This document shows, piece by piece, positions 8,948-17,214 of a stretch of DNA of 64,000 bases. Position 1 is the first letter of the stretch. Each line of letters begins with the position of its first letter. Location: contig NZ_PGGM01000017.1 in assembly GCF_003010965.1 (NCBI RefSeq), forward strand, positions 100,430 through 164,429, in the 5' to 3' direction. The DNA comes from Phyllobacterium sophorae (lineage in GTDB: Bacteria > Pseudomonadota > Alphaproteobacteria > Rhizobiales > Rhizobiaceae). Position numbers and translations under genes: made by a program. The notes beneath the pieces are model-generated. The model searched no databases and was not told the origin of the DNA. It worked only from the letters and a program-made list of their open reading frames with translations.

Positions 8948-9892
8948 ATGAAAAGTCTCTATAAACTAACCGCAGCTTTGCTTTGCGGTGCATTCGTTTC
9001 CGGTGGCGTATATGCGGCCAGCGGTGTGTCAGGAGCGAGTATTGACGGCCGCAACAAGTTTCAGGATAAGCGGCCCATCATCACGGCTGACGCCGTGACA
9101 CCCGGCGCCTATGATCCGCACGGGGATTATACCAACGATTCCAATTCCAAGATCGAACACCTGTTCCTGCCGTGGGAGGATGTGGATCTGACCACACTCA
9201 GTGCTGCGGACGCCTATGCGCGCGAGCGTGGACGATCCCTCTTGATCACCATCGAACCGTGGTCCTGGGCGCGAGAGTGGCGCATCAGCCCGGACGATCT
9301 GCTCAATGGGATCCTGGCCGGACGGTACGATTCCAACATGTCGGCGGTCTGCTCCGCCGGAGCAAAGCTGCAAAGCCCGGTCACGATCCGCTGGGCGCAG
9401 GAAATGGAAGATAATGACGGGCAGTTCACGTGGGCCTTCTGGAAGCCGGAAGGTTATGTGAAGGCCTATCGACATGTAATCGATGTATGCCGCAAGCAAT
9501 TTCCGTCGGCCCAATATATGTGGTCGCCGAAAGGAGAGGAGGGGCTGGAAGCCTACTATCCGGGGGATGAATATGTCGACATCATTGGTCTGTCCGTCTT
9601 TGCCTACCAGCCCTATGACAAACTGGAGGTCGGTCACGACACGACGTTTGTTGAGCGGACAAAACCCGGATACGATCGTGTAACCCGCTTCGGCAAACCA
9701 ATCGCTATTGCCGAGCTTGGCTATGAAGGCAACGACGATTACGTTCGCAACTGGGCGGCAGAAGCAAACAAGCCACATACCGAGTTCCCTGCACTGACTG
9801 CGGTTGTCTACTTCAACGATCGTGAAGTCTATCCGTGGCCGAGGGATGTCGGCCGACCTGATTGGCGCGTCGCCAACCATCCGCTGGAGTGA
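8948..9892 (+). CDS. Secreted GH26-like endoglycanase (ApsE-like)
   Basis: A 314-residue exported glycoside hydrolase preceded by a strong ribosome site (AAAAGGAGGGGG) and a signal peptide (about residues 1-23). The fold is GH26-like: the general acid/base is probably E152 in IRWAQEMED and the nucleophile E256 in PIAIAELGYEG. GH26 enzymes are mostly beta-mannanases, but members in exopolysaccharide operons cut the polymer made by the operon. It is flanked by two DUF995 genes. It may trim or release the chain in the periplasm. The exact substrate cannot be read from sequence. Confidence 0.8.
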   Translation: MKSLYKLTAALLCGAFVSGGVYAASGVSGASIDGRNKFQDKRPIITADAVTPGAYDPHGDYTNDSNSKIEHLFLPWEDVDLTTLSAADAYARERGRSLLITIEPWSWAREWRISPDDLLNGILAGRYDSNMSAVCSAGAKLQSPVTIRWAQEMEDNDGQFTWAFWKPEGYVKAYRHVIDVCRKQFPSAQYMWSPKGEEGLEAYYPGDEYVDIIGLSVFAYQPYDKLEVGHDTTFVERTKPGYDRVTRFGKPIAIAELGYEGNDDYVRNWAAEANKPHTEFPALTAVVYFNDREVYPWPRDVGRPDWRVANHPLE

Positions 9893-10027
9893 TCCCCGGC
9901 TTTTAACTGAGCGGTTCGACTTTGCACAAGTTCGCGACCCGCTCCATCCCTTTGTTCTATGCTGTTCCAAAGCAAGAGCCCCAACGCATTGTCGCTGGAA
10001 CTGCCTTATTAGTCAGGAGTGAAAAAA

Positions 10028-10546
10028 ATGTATCCGATCCGTTCAATTATCGTCAGTACGGCGCTGTCCGCACTCTTGCTGGCTGGTAACGCCAGCGCTG
10101 CATCCAGGGCACAAGTCGATGATGCGACAGCAAAGCTTGCCGCCGCCGCGCCGCCGATGAAGCCCGTGGCGCTTGAAAAGCTCTATGCCGGTCGCACATG
10201 GAAATGGAAGGACGGGGGCGGGTTCTTTTCCGCCGACCGAAACCAGTTTTCCGCATGGACGCGCAAGGGGGCAGCCTGGTCTTACGCCGAGGGGCGTTGG
10301 TATGCGGCCAAGGGTGGAAAACTCTGCTTGCAGGCTCTGTGGTCGAGCAAGATGGAAAGAGGCGGCGCAGTCACTTGTTTCCTGCATCGCGAAAAGGACG
10401 GCGTCATTTACCAAAAGCCAAGCTTGGGTGGCAGCTGGTATGTCTTCCGGCATAACCCCGTTCAGGAAGGGGATGAAGCGCTCAAGCTGGTCAAAGGCGA
10501 TCGGGTGAGCAAAGAAGCGGCCCAGCTCAAGGCCATTCGTCGATAA
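10028..10546 (+). CDS. Secreted DUF995 protein, second copy (ApsH2-like)
   Basis: Paralogue of the gene at 8378, last in the polysaccharide operon. The ATG at 10028 is preferred over a GTG at 10019 because AGGAG at 10015-10019 is correctly spaced for it. The signal peptide ends around NASAASRA. The body repeats the DUF995 landmarks: LEKLYAGRTWKWKDGGGFF, ARNQFSAW-like FSAW, YAEGRWY, KLCLQALW, VTCFLHREKDGVIYQKP and WYVFRHNP. Both copies keep the cysteine pair. Function unknown; context points to polymer maturation or export. An inverted repeat just downstream probably ends the operon. Confidence 0.8.
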   Translation: MYPIRSIIVSTALSALLLAGNASAASRAQVDDATAKLAAAAPPMKPVALEKLYAGRTWKWKDGGGFFSADRNQFSAWTRKGAAWSYAEGRWYAAKGGKLCLQALWSSKMERGGAVTCFLHREKDGVIYQKPSLGGSWYVFRHNPVQEGDEALKLVKGDRVSKEAAQLKAIRR

Positions 10547-10553
10547 ACTCCGC

Positions 10554-10591
10554 CAAGAGCTGCCAGGGCGGATCATGCGCGGCAGCTCTTG
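10554..10591. terminator. Bidirectional hairpin between convergent genes
   Basis: Perfect 11-bp inverted repeat CAAGAGCTGCC (10554-10564) and GGCAGCTCTTG (10581-10591) with a 16-base loop, lying between the 3' ends of the DUF995 gene and the convergent small gene. There is no strong T tract. It is placed to serve both strands. Confidence 0.65.
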
Positions 10592-10608
10592 TACGACGAA
10601 ATTGCGCG

Positions 10609-10926
10609 CTATACGTTCGGCCGCTTAAAAATGCTTGGGGTAAAGCAACGCGCTTTTTGCCCAAAGCCGCTCGGCGTGCAAACATAAGAATTGCTGTTCA
10701 TATATTGCGTGGCCGAAACTTTCACCACCTTGCCAGCAGACTTCTTGGCATAACGAATTTCGTTATTGACCCGATATTTGACGAGGTAGACGGTTCGGAT
10801 CTCTTCTTTTGGTTTGCGGTTTTCCCCGGCTTGTGCGCTTGCGCTGAGAGCCGCGGAAACGGCAACTCCAACGGCCGCTGTCGTTATCCATTTCAAACAA
10901 TTCCGATTCCCGATAGAAAACTTCAT
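10609..10926 (-). CDS. Small secreted hypothetical protein
   Basis: A 105-residue protein with a clear signal peptide (hydrophobic segment about 13-30, cleavage near AQA-G). The mature part is about 70 residues and very basic, with many lysines and arginines and two cysteines near the C-terminus (YVCTPSGFGQKARCF). I do not recognise a family. It is convergent with the polysaccharide operon and shares its terminator. A periplasmic basic protein is all that can be said. Confidence 0.65.
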   Translation of the reverse strand: MKFSIGNRNCLKWITTAAVGVAVSAALSASAQAGENRKPKEEIRTVYLVKYRVNNEIRYAKKSAGKVVKVSATQYMNSNSYVCTPSGFGQKARCFTPSIFKRPNV

Positions 10927-11520
10927 GTCAGTAGCCTCCGATATTATTGTTCTGGAGAGCGTTTTAGTGAACAGGATTTAAGGTTCCGGCCGAACTATCC
11001 TGAAAGTTTTATGCAAATTGTTGCTTCCCGACCGCTCCTCGTCCCGGCCGGAAGCGGGGAGACAGTTCCGGCGATCTTATTTTGTCCCGAGCGGGCCCAA
11101 ACGCGGCCTCACAATGTCAGGTTGCGCAACGCGTGGCAAACAACGTCGAGATTGTTGTTACGCTGCGCGCAGCTACGTTAAATCTGCCGGTTAACGGTCG
11201 TGAATTCCGGGGCCTGTCACGTGCGATGCGACGGGCCTTACAATAGATCGATGGTGTCATAACCCGTCTCCAGCCGACCAGCAGTTCAACTCCACGCGCT
11301 TCTAAGGTTTGGCCAGGGCGCGCTTGGAGCGTGCGAGTGGTTTGCTGTGAGTAGCATGTGTGAAATATATTTCAGTATATGAATTATATTGACACAATGC
11401 CACAAAACTGAAATGATCCAAGGGTCGGGCTTCGGGAGGAAGGTCGGCGTCAATCCATGCAGTGAAGCGCTTGAGCGCTCGCGATCGTTATTGAGGATGG
11501 CTTCGGCCAGGGGAGGAATC
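10927..11520. other. Intergenic region holding the promoter of the sugar/polyol operon
   Basis: About 590 bases divergent between the small secreted gene and the transporter operon. The left part is GC-rich without a credible gene. The part at 11355-11400 is AT-rich and contains the palindrome listed separately. The open frame that begins at 11389 upstream of the binding protein has no signal peptide at its head and is taken as untranslated leader. Confidence 0.5.
11361..11394. promoter_or_regulatory. Candidate operator of the SorC-type regulator
   Basis: Perfect 14-bp palindrome TGAAATATATTTCA (11361-11374), followed 19 bases later by a partial copy, TGAATTATATTGAC (11380-11393). Paired, evenly spaced sites about two helical turns apart, upstream of a transporter operon that encodes its own SorC/DeoR-type regulator, are the usual arrangement for control by that regulator. 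The link is inferred. Confidence 0.5.
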
Positions 11521-12552
11521 TTGCGCAATTTTCTGAGCACAATCGCCATTGCCGCGGCGGCGTCGACCTTTTTGGGTTCGGCCCATGCCCTTGCCGAGGC
11601 CGCCAATCCGTTCCGGTGCAAACCGGACGAAAAATACGTCATGAACGTCATGGTCTCGGGGGTAGAATATTGGTTCCCGGTCTACGAGATGTTCAAACAG
11701 GCCGCGCAGCAGTTTGGCTGCAAGACCGAGTATACGGGCACGCCCGAATATGACGTAAACAAACAGATCGCTACCTTTGACCAAGCCCTGGCGCAAAAGC
11801 CGGCTGGCGTCCTGGTGCACCCGATGAACTCCGATCCGTTTATCGAGCCAATTAATCGCGCCATCGAACAGGGCACTGCCGTGGTGACTTTCGCAGCCGA
11901 TTCACCCAATTCAAAGCGCGTCTCCTACATCACTTCCGACAATGTGGCCGAAGGGACTTATGCAGCAGATGCAGTGGCCAAGGCCATGGGCGGCAAGGGT
12001 GAATATGCCGTCCTGGAGAATCCTGGTCAGGATAATCACGACAAACGTGTCGCTGCCTTCATTGCTCGGATGGAAAAAAAGTGGCCCGACATGAAGCTTG
12101 CGGGCAGAGCCGCTTCCAATCAGGATCCCACGAAGGCTTACCAGGCGGTGTTGAGTCTGACGCAAGCCCATCCTGATCTCGGCGCTGTGTTTATGCCGGA
12201 AGCCAATTCCGCGATTGGAGCGGCCCAAGCTGCGAAGGAGGGTGGCGGCAAGGTTCGTGTGATGCTTGCCGACGTCAATGCCAAAATTCTCGACATGATC
12301 AAGGCCGGTGAGATATTCGGTTCGGTGAACCCGAACCAGGGCATGCAGGGCTATATGGGCTTCATGCTGCTTTGGCTGGCCAAGCATCCAGACCTGATCG
12401 ATCCTATGAACGATGCCAAGCGGTCAGGCTTCAATGCCATGAGCGTGCCCTTTGTCGATAATGGCTTTTCCATTGTGACAGCCGAGAACGCTGACGATTT
12501 CTACTGGGACAAATATCTTCAGCGGCGCGGCACAAAGGGCATTGAGGAATAA
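11521..12552 (+). CDS. Sugar ABC transporter periplasmic binding protein (RbsB family)
   Basis: Ribose-type (Peripla_BP_4) solute-binding protein, the capture subunit of the importer encoded by the next two genes. The TTG at 11521 is chosen because GGGAGG (11511-11516) precedes it and the product then starts with a normal signal peptide, MRNFLSTIAIAAAAS, cleaved near AHALAEA. An ATG at 11497 would add eight residues. The body has the family's alternating lobes: YDVNKQIATFDQALAQKPAGVLVHP, TFAADSP and the hinge region with GEYAVLENPGQDNHDKRV. The ligand is probably a pentose, polyol or related sugar. It is first in a nine-gene operon. Confidence 0.88.
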   Translation: MRNFLSTIAIAAAASTFLGSAHALAEAANPFRCKPDEKYVMNVMVSGVEYWFPVYEMFKQAAQQFGCKTEYTGTPEYDVNKQIATFDQALAQKPAGVLVHPMNSDPFIEPINRAIEQGTAVVTFAADSPNSKRVSYITSDNVAEGTYAADAVAKAMGGKGEYAVLENPGQDNHDKRVAAFIARMEKKWPDMKLAGRAASNQDPTKAYQAVLSLTQAHPDLGAVFMPEANSAIGAAQAAKEGGGKVRVMLADVNAKILDMIKAGEIFGSVNPNQGMQGYMGFMLLWLAKHPDLIDPMNDAKRSGFNAMSVPFVDNGFSIVTAENADDFYWDKYLQRRGTKGIEE

Positions 12553-12654
12553 CAACACCCATTGTGTTCGATTGGCCAGCACAACGTCTGGATTACGGGA
12601 AGGGGTATCAGCGCCCCTTTCCATCCCTCACACGGGTCGATCCCAGGAGCTATC

Positions 12655-14196
12655 GTGACCGAAGCACCAATCCTTGAAATCCGCAACCTCACAAAGACAT
12701 TCGGTCCCGTCCTGGCATTGAGCGAGGTCAAATTCGAACTGTTTCGCGGTGAGATACACGCGCTGTGCGGTGAAAATGGCGCGGGCAAGTCGACACTTAT
12801 GAATATGATCGCGGGGCTTCTGCAGCCAGATGATGGCGAAATCGTTGTGGATGGGCAGCGCGTCTCCATTGCATCACCGGCTGCGGCTCAGTCACTGGGG
12901 ATCGCGCTCGTCCATCAGGAAATTGCCCTATGCCAGGATGCCACCGTGGCAGAAAATATCTACATGGCGGCAATCAACCGGCGGCGCATGCCCCTGATGA
13001 ACTACCAAAAGCTTTACTGCGACGCACAAAGAGTGATGGATCTGCTCGCCCCCATTCCAGTGCGAACGAGGGTTGCCGATCTGTCTATCTCCAATCAGCA
13101 ACTGGTGGAAATCGCAAAAGCGCTGACGCTCGATTGCAAGGTCCTGATGCTCGACGAGCCGACGGCGGCGCTGACCGAAAGTGAGGCGCGGCGGCTGTTC
13201 GCCATCGTGCGCGGGCTCAAGCAGCGCGGCATATCGATTGTTTATATCAGTCATCGCATGGCGGAGATATTTTCGCTGTGCGACCGCATAACCATTTTCC
13301 GCGATGGGCGTTACGTTGCGACCGACCCGATCGAGGCGGTTTCACCCGATGATGTGGTCCGCAAGATGGTGGGGCGCGAGATCACCCAGCTCTATCCTGA
13401 CAAGCTCTTGCCACAGGAGAAACCCGGGCGCGCGATCCTCTGCGTCGAGGGCCTTGCCGACGGCAAGCGTTTTGCCGATGTGGATATCGAAGTGCGCGAG
13501 GGCGAAATACTCGGCGTTGGCGGCCTCATAGGCGCCGGCCGCAGCGAGATCGCCCAAACCATTTGTGGTATCCGGGCCGCCGTGGCCGGAACCATCGCAC
13601 TCAATGGTTCGCCGCTTAACATTCGCCACTATCGCGACGCGGTAGACGCTGGCCTCGTCTACCTGTCTGAGGACCGCAAGGGATCAGGTTTGTTTCTCGA
13701 TATGCCGATCGCCGCCAATATCGCTGCACTGGACCTCGGCAGGCTGACGGGCCGGCTTGGATTGCTCGACCGACGTGCGGAGGCCCAGCAGGCCAGCTGT
13801 TTAACCAGAAGGCTCGGCGTGCGCATGGCCGGGGTCGAAGCGGCAGTCTCGACACTGAGCGGCGGCAATCAGCAGAAGGTGGCGATCGCCAAACAGCTGT
13901 CCATCAGCCCTAAGGTCATCATCATGGACGAGCCGACCCGCGGTATTGATGTCGGGGCAAAGGTGGAGATTCATCGCTTGCTGCGCCAGCTCGCAAGTCA
14001 GGGTGTCGGCATCATCGTAATCTCGTCAGAACTGCCCGAACTCATTGGGCTGTGTGATCGGGTGATGGTTGTACGTGAAGGCAAGATTGCTGGCGAACTC
14101 GGCGCGGACGAACTCAGCGAGGAAGCGATCATCCTGCTTGCCTCGGGCGTGCAACAGACGTCAACACAGCAAGAGGAAGCCAAAAATGTCGCTTAG
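12655..14196 (+). CDS. Sugar ABC transporter ATPase, two nucleotide-binding domains (RbsA family)
   Basis: Duplicated ATPase of 513 residues for a ribose-class importer. The GTG start at 12655 follows AGGAG (12645-12649); the longer open frame has no ribosome site. The first domain has Walker [10 protein letters not shown] (39-47) and Walker [12 protein letters not shown]. The second has a degenerate P-loop, [10 protein letters not shown], with a good signature LSGGNQQK and Walker [13 protein letters not shown]. This asymmetry is normal for the family. It overlaps the permease gene by 11 bases if that gene starts at 14186. Confidence 0.92.
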   Translation: MTEAPILEIRNLTKTFGPVLALSEVKFELFRGEIHALCGENGAGKSTLMNMIAGLLQPDDGEIVVDGQRVSIASPAAAQSLGIALVHQEIALCQDATVAENIYMAAINRRRMPLMNYQKLYCDAQRVMDLLAPIPVRTRVADLSISNQQLVEIAKALTLDCKVLMLDEPTAALTESEARRLFAIVRGLKQRGISIVYISHRMAEIFSLCDRITIFRDGRYVATDPIEAVSPDDVVRKMVGREITQLYPDKLLPQEKPGRAILCVEGLADGKRFADVDIEVREGEILGVGGLIGAGRSEIAQTICGIRAAVAGTIALNGSPLNIRHYRDAVDAGLVYLSEDRKGSGLFLDMPIAANIAALDLGRLTGRLGLLDRRAEAQQASCLTRRLGVRMAGVEAAVSTLSGGNQQKVAIAKQLSISPKVIIMDEPTRGIDVGAKVEIHRLLRQLASQGVGIIVISSELPELIGLCDRVMVVREGKIAGELGADELSEEAIILLASGVQQTSTQQEEAKNVA

Positions 14197-15196
14197 GCAA
14201 GCGGGAGAAACGACTATGGCGGTCGAGATCAAGCCGGCAGGGCGCAGAGGCAATATCGCCCGCATGGCCACGCTGCGCGAAGCCGGTCTGATCGCTATTA
14301 TTTTGGCGCTCTGCATCGCCATGAGCTTCGCGTCGCCGCATTTCCTCACCTGGGGTAATCTGCGCGCGATGATGATGAGTTTCTCGATCGAAGGCATCGT
14401 CGTCGTTGGCATGACCATTCTTCTCATCGTCGGTGGCATCGATCTTTCGGTGGGTTCCGTCGTCTGTTTCTCGATGGTGGTTTCGGGTGCACTGTTTCTT
14501 TCCGGGCTCGACCCGTGGACGGCCAGCCTCATCGGCATCGCAGCCAGCGCACTTATCGGTGCAGTCATGGGCTTTTTTGTCACCGTGGTCGGTCTGAACC
14601 ACTTCATAACGTCGTTAGCTGCCATGGTGATTGTCCGCGGCATGTGTTTGGTCGTCACCAAGGGCACGCCGCTGTCGCTCTTTACCCTGCCTCCTGAATT
14701 CAAGGCGCTGGGCCAAGGCAGCTTTCGCGACATCCCCTATGTGATTTTGATCTTCGTCATGGTTGTGGCCATCTTCGACTTCCTGCTGCGGCGTGCAACA
14801 GCCTTCCGCAAGGTCTTCTATACCGGCTCCAACGAGAAAGCCGCCCAATATTCGGGTATAAAGACCAGTCATGTGAAGTTCTGGGTCACGGTTCTCTGCT
14901 CAACCCTTGCGGGCCTGGCAGGCGTCATCTACATGGCGCGCTTTGGTGCCGCCACGCCCACCTTTGGCGCCGGTATGGAGCTTAACATCATCGCTGCGGC
15001 GGTTATCGGCGGTGCTTCGCTCAATGGTGGCTCTGGCACTATTTTCGGGGCAATCCTTGGCATGGCGCTCCTTTCTGTCGTGACCAGTTCGCTGATCCTG
15101 CTCGACGTGTCGGTTTACTGGCAGGACATGATCAAGGGCTGTATTCTGCTCGCGGCGGTATCGATCGACCATTTCCTGCACAGCAGGAAATTTTAA
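14186..15196 (+). CDS. Sugar ABC transporter permease (RbsC family)
   Basis: Inner-membrane permease of a ribose-class importer, about 336 residues with eight to ten hydrophobic spans. The conserved segment [15 protein letters not shown] and the C-terminal [20 protein letters not shown] are family marks. The start may be the ATG at 14186 (GAGGAA upstream) or the ATG at 14216 (GGGAGA upstream); both leave the core intact. With the binding protein and ATPase it completes one transporter. Confidence 0.9.
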   Translation: MSLRQAGETTMAVEIKPAGRRGNIARMATLREAGLIAIILALCIAMSFASPHFLTWGNLRAMMMSFSIEGIVVVGMTILLIVGGIDLSVGSVVCFSMVVSGALFLSGLDPWTASLIGIAASALIGAVMGFFVTVVGLNHFITSLAAMVIVRGMCLVVTKGTPLSLFTLPPEFKALGQGSFRDIPYVILIFVMVVAIFDFLLRRATAFRKVFYTGSNEKAAQYSGIKTSHVKFWVTVLCSTLAGLAGVIYMARFGAATPTFGAGMELNIIAAAVIGGASLNGGSGTIFGAILGMALLSVVTSSLILLDVSVYWQDMIKGCILLAAVSIDHFLHSRKF

Positions 15197-15222
15197 TCCA
15201 TTTCGAGGCGACGAGATAAATT

Positions 15223-16203
15223 ATGGCCCCATTGAGCACACGCGATGATATTTCCACCATCCGCCAGTTGCACCAGGCGCTGGTTCTTCATTATGTCGAA
15301 GGCAAGACGCAGGCGGAGATCGCCAAGGAGCTCGGTATCTCGCACGCCACCGTCAACCGGCTTATCAAGCGCGGCCATCAGCTTGGTCTCGTCGAAATCA
15401 AGATTAAGTCTCCGATCGATCATCTACTCGAGATCGAGGCGCGGCTGGTGGCACTTGGCGGGATCGACAATGCCGTCGTTGTGCCGTCAGTGTCGGACAA
15501 TCCCCAGACCGCCCTCCAGCGCGTCGGCGAGGCAGCAGCACGATTGCTCCTTGATACGATAAAGAACGGCGACAAGATCTCGATCACCGGCGGCAAAGGG
15601 GTGAGCGCGCTCGTCGCAGGGCTGAAGCCGGGCCGAAATTATGATGTCGAAGTCATTCCGGCCACGGGCCTGGTGCAGGGCAAACACTATACTGACGTTA
15701 ATCATGTCGCTTCGTTGATGGCCGACAGGCTCGGTGGCCGCGCCTATCAGATGCATGCACCGCTCTTTGCTGATACGCCGCAACAGCGCGAGATGTTGAT
15801 GGGCGTGCGCTCGGTAGCCGACGTTTTTCGCAAGGCCCGCGAAGCTGATGTTGCAGTGGTCGGAATCGGCTCCATTCTGACTGATGATTCGAGCTATTAC
15901 GACTTGCATCCATCCTCGAGCGCGGACCGAAGCGCCATCGAAAAGTCGGGCGCTGCCGGCGAGTTGCTCGCGCATCTCATCGACCGTGACGGCCGGGTCT
16001 GTGACTACACACTCAACCGCTCGCTGGTTTCGCTGACGCTGGATGAATTCGCGACCATCCCCCGTTCGATCGGGATCGCGAGTGGCGCAAGCAAGGTAGC
16101 TCCAATCCTCAGCGCAATGCGCGGCAACCATCTCGACACGATCGTTACGGATGAGGCAACAGCCCTCCAGATACTTGACCTCGCCAACCCGGAGGCAGCA
16201 TGA
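15223..16203 (+). CDS. SorC/DeoR-type sugar-binding transcriptional regulator
   Basis: A 326-residue regulator with an N-terminal helix-turn-helix (TQAEIAKELGISHATVNRLI, about 30-50) and a C-terminal sugar-phosphate-binding domain of the SorC class (GDKISITGGKGVSAL, VVGIGSI). Members bind a phosphorylated pathway intermediate and control the operon they sit in; EryD of the erythritol operon and DeoR are relatives. Its gene follows the transporter by 26 bases and overlaps the aldo/keto reductase gene in ATGA. Its likely target is the palindrome at 11361-11374. Confidence 0.88.
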   Translation: MAPLSTRDDISTIRQLHQALVLHYVEGKTQAEIAKELGISHATVNRLIKRGHQLGLVEIKIKSPIDHLLEIEARLVALGGIDNAVVVPSVSDNPQTALQRVGEAAARLLLDTIKNGDKISITGGKGVSALVAGLKPGRNYDVEVIPATGLVQGKHYTDVNHVASLMADRLGGRAYQMHAPLFADTPQQREMLMGVRSVADVFRKAREADVAVVGIGSILTDDSSYYDLHPSSSADRSAIEKSGAAGELLAHLIDRDGRVCDYTLNRSLVSLTLDEFATIPRSIGIASGASKVAPILSAMRGNHLDTIVTDEATALQILDLANPEAA

Positions 16204-17195
16204 GCTCCCCACAAACTCTACGCCAGATCGGCAGGTCCGGCATTTCCGCATCGGCCGTGGGCCTGGGTACCTGGGCGATCGGCGGTTGGATGTGGGGCGG
16301 CACCGACGAGCAGATGTCGACGCGTGCTATCGAAGCGTCCATTGATGCCGGCGTCAGCCTGATCGACACCGCCCCGGCCTACGGTCTTGGCCGCAGCGAG
16401 GAAATCGTCGGCAAGGCCATCAGGGGCAAGCGTGATAAGGTGGTGATCGCCACCAAATGCGGGCTTAACTGGCACTCGGGCAAGGGCAACCATTTCTTCG
16501 ATCAGGACGGCAAAGCCGTCAATCGCTACCTCGGCGCTGATGGAATTGCGCACGAAATCGAGCAAAGTCTGCGCCGGCTGGGCACCGACCATATCGACCT
16601 TTATATCACGCACTGGCAAGATCCGACCGCGCCTATCGTTGAAACTATGGCCGCGCTTGAACGAGTTCAAGCTGCCGGCAAGATCCGCGCCATTGGAGCC
16701 AGCAATCTCAGCTCTGGGGATCTCGACCAGTACGTCGGCTCGGGTCAGCTCGACGCTATCCAGGAACGCTACTCAATGATTGACCGGGAGATCGAGGGAA
16801 GCCTTCTTCCAATCGCCCGTCGCAACAAAATTGCAACGCTCAGCTATTCCTCCCTTGGCCTCGGCCTTCTTACCGGCGCCATTGATCCCGAACGCAAGTT
16901 CGCGGGCGACGACCAGCGCAAGGATAACCCCCGCTTTTCAAAGGCCAACCGGCAGAAAGTAGCACTCCTGAAGGAAGCGATTACACCAATTGCCGCGCAG
17001 CACGATGCAACAATGGCCCAGATCGCCATCGCATGGACCCTCGCTCAGCCAGGCATCACCTTCGCCCTGTGTGGTGCGCGGAACCCGGAGCAGGCGATCG
17101 ACAATGCGCGGGCCGGGACAATCGCGCTCGCTGCCAGCGAAGTTGCCGCCATTGATTTGGCTGTCGCTACGCTTCTGGTGGCAATGGATGCCTGA
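16200..17195 (+). CDS. Aldo/keto reductase
   Basis: NAD(P)-dependent oxidoreductase with a TIM-barrel, 331 residues. The catalytic tetrad is visible: D56 and Y61 in LIDTAPAYG, K86 in ATKCG and the histidine in LYITHWQDP. Relatives reduce sugar aldehydes or oxidise polyols; some are called D-threo-aldose or L-glyceraldehyde reductases. In this operon it probably does the first redox step on the imported compound. The cofactor and substrate are not deducible. Confidence 0.88.
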   Translation: MSSPQTLRQIGRSGISASAVGLGTWAIGGWMWGGTDEQMSTRAIEASIDAGVSLIDTAPAYGLGRSEEIVGKAIRGKRDKVVIATKCGLNWHSGKGNHFFDQDGKAVNRYLGADGIAHEIEQSLRRLGTDHIDLYITHWQDPTAPIVETMAALERVQAAGKIRAIGASNLSSGDLDQYVGSGQLDAIQERYSMIDREIEGSLLPIARRNKIATLSYSSLGLGLLTGAIDPERKFAGDDQRKDNPRFSKANRQKVALLKEAITPIAAQHDATMAQIAIAWTLAQPGITFALCGARNPEQAIDNARAGTIALAASEVAAIDLAVATLLVAMDA

Positions 17196-17214
17196 TCGGA
17201 GAGGCACTGCCAGG

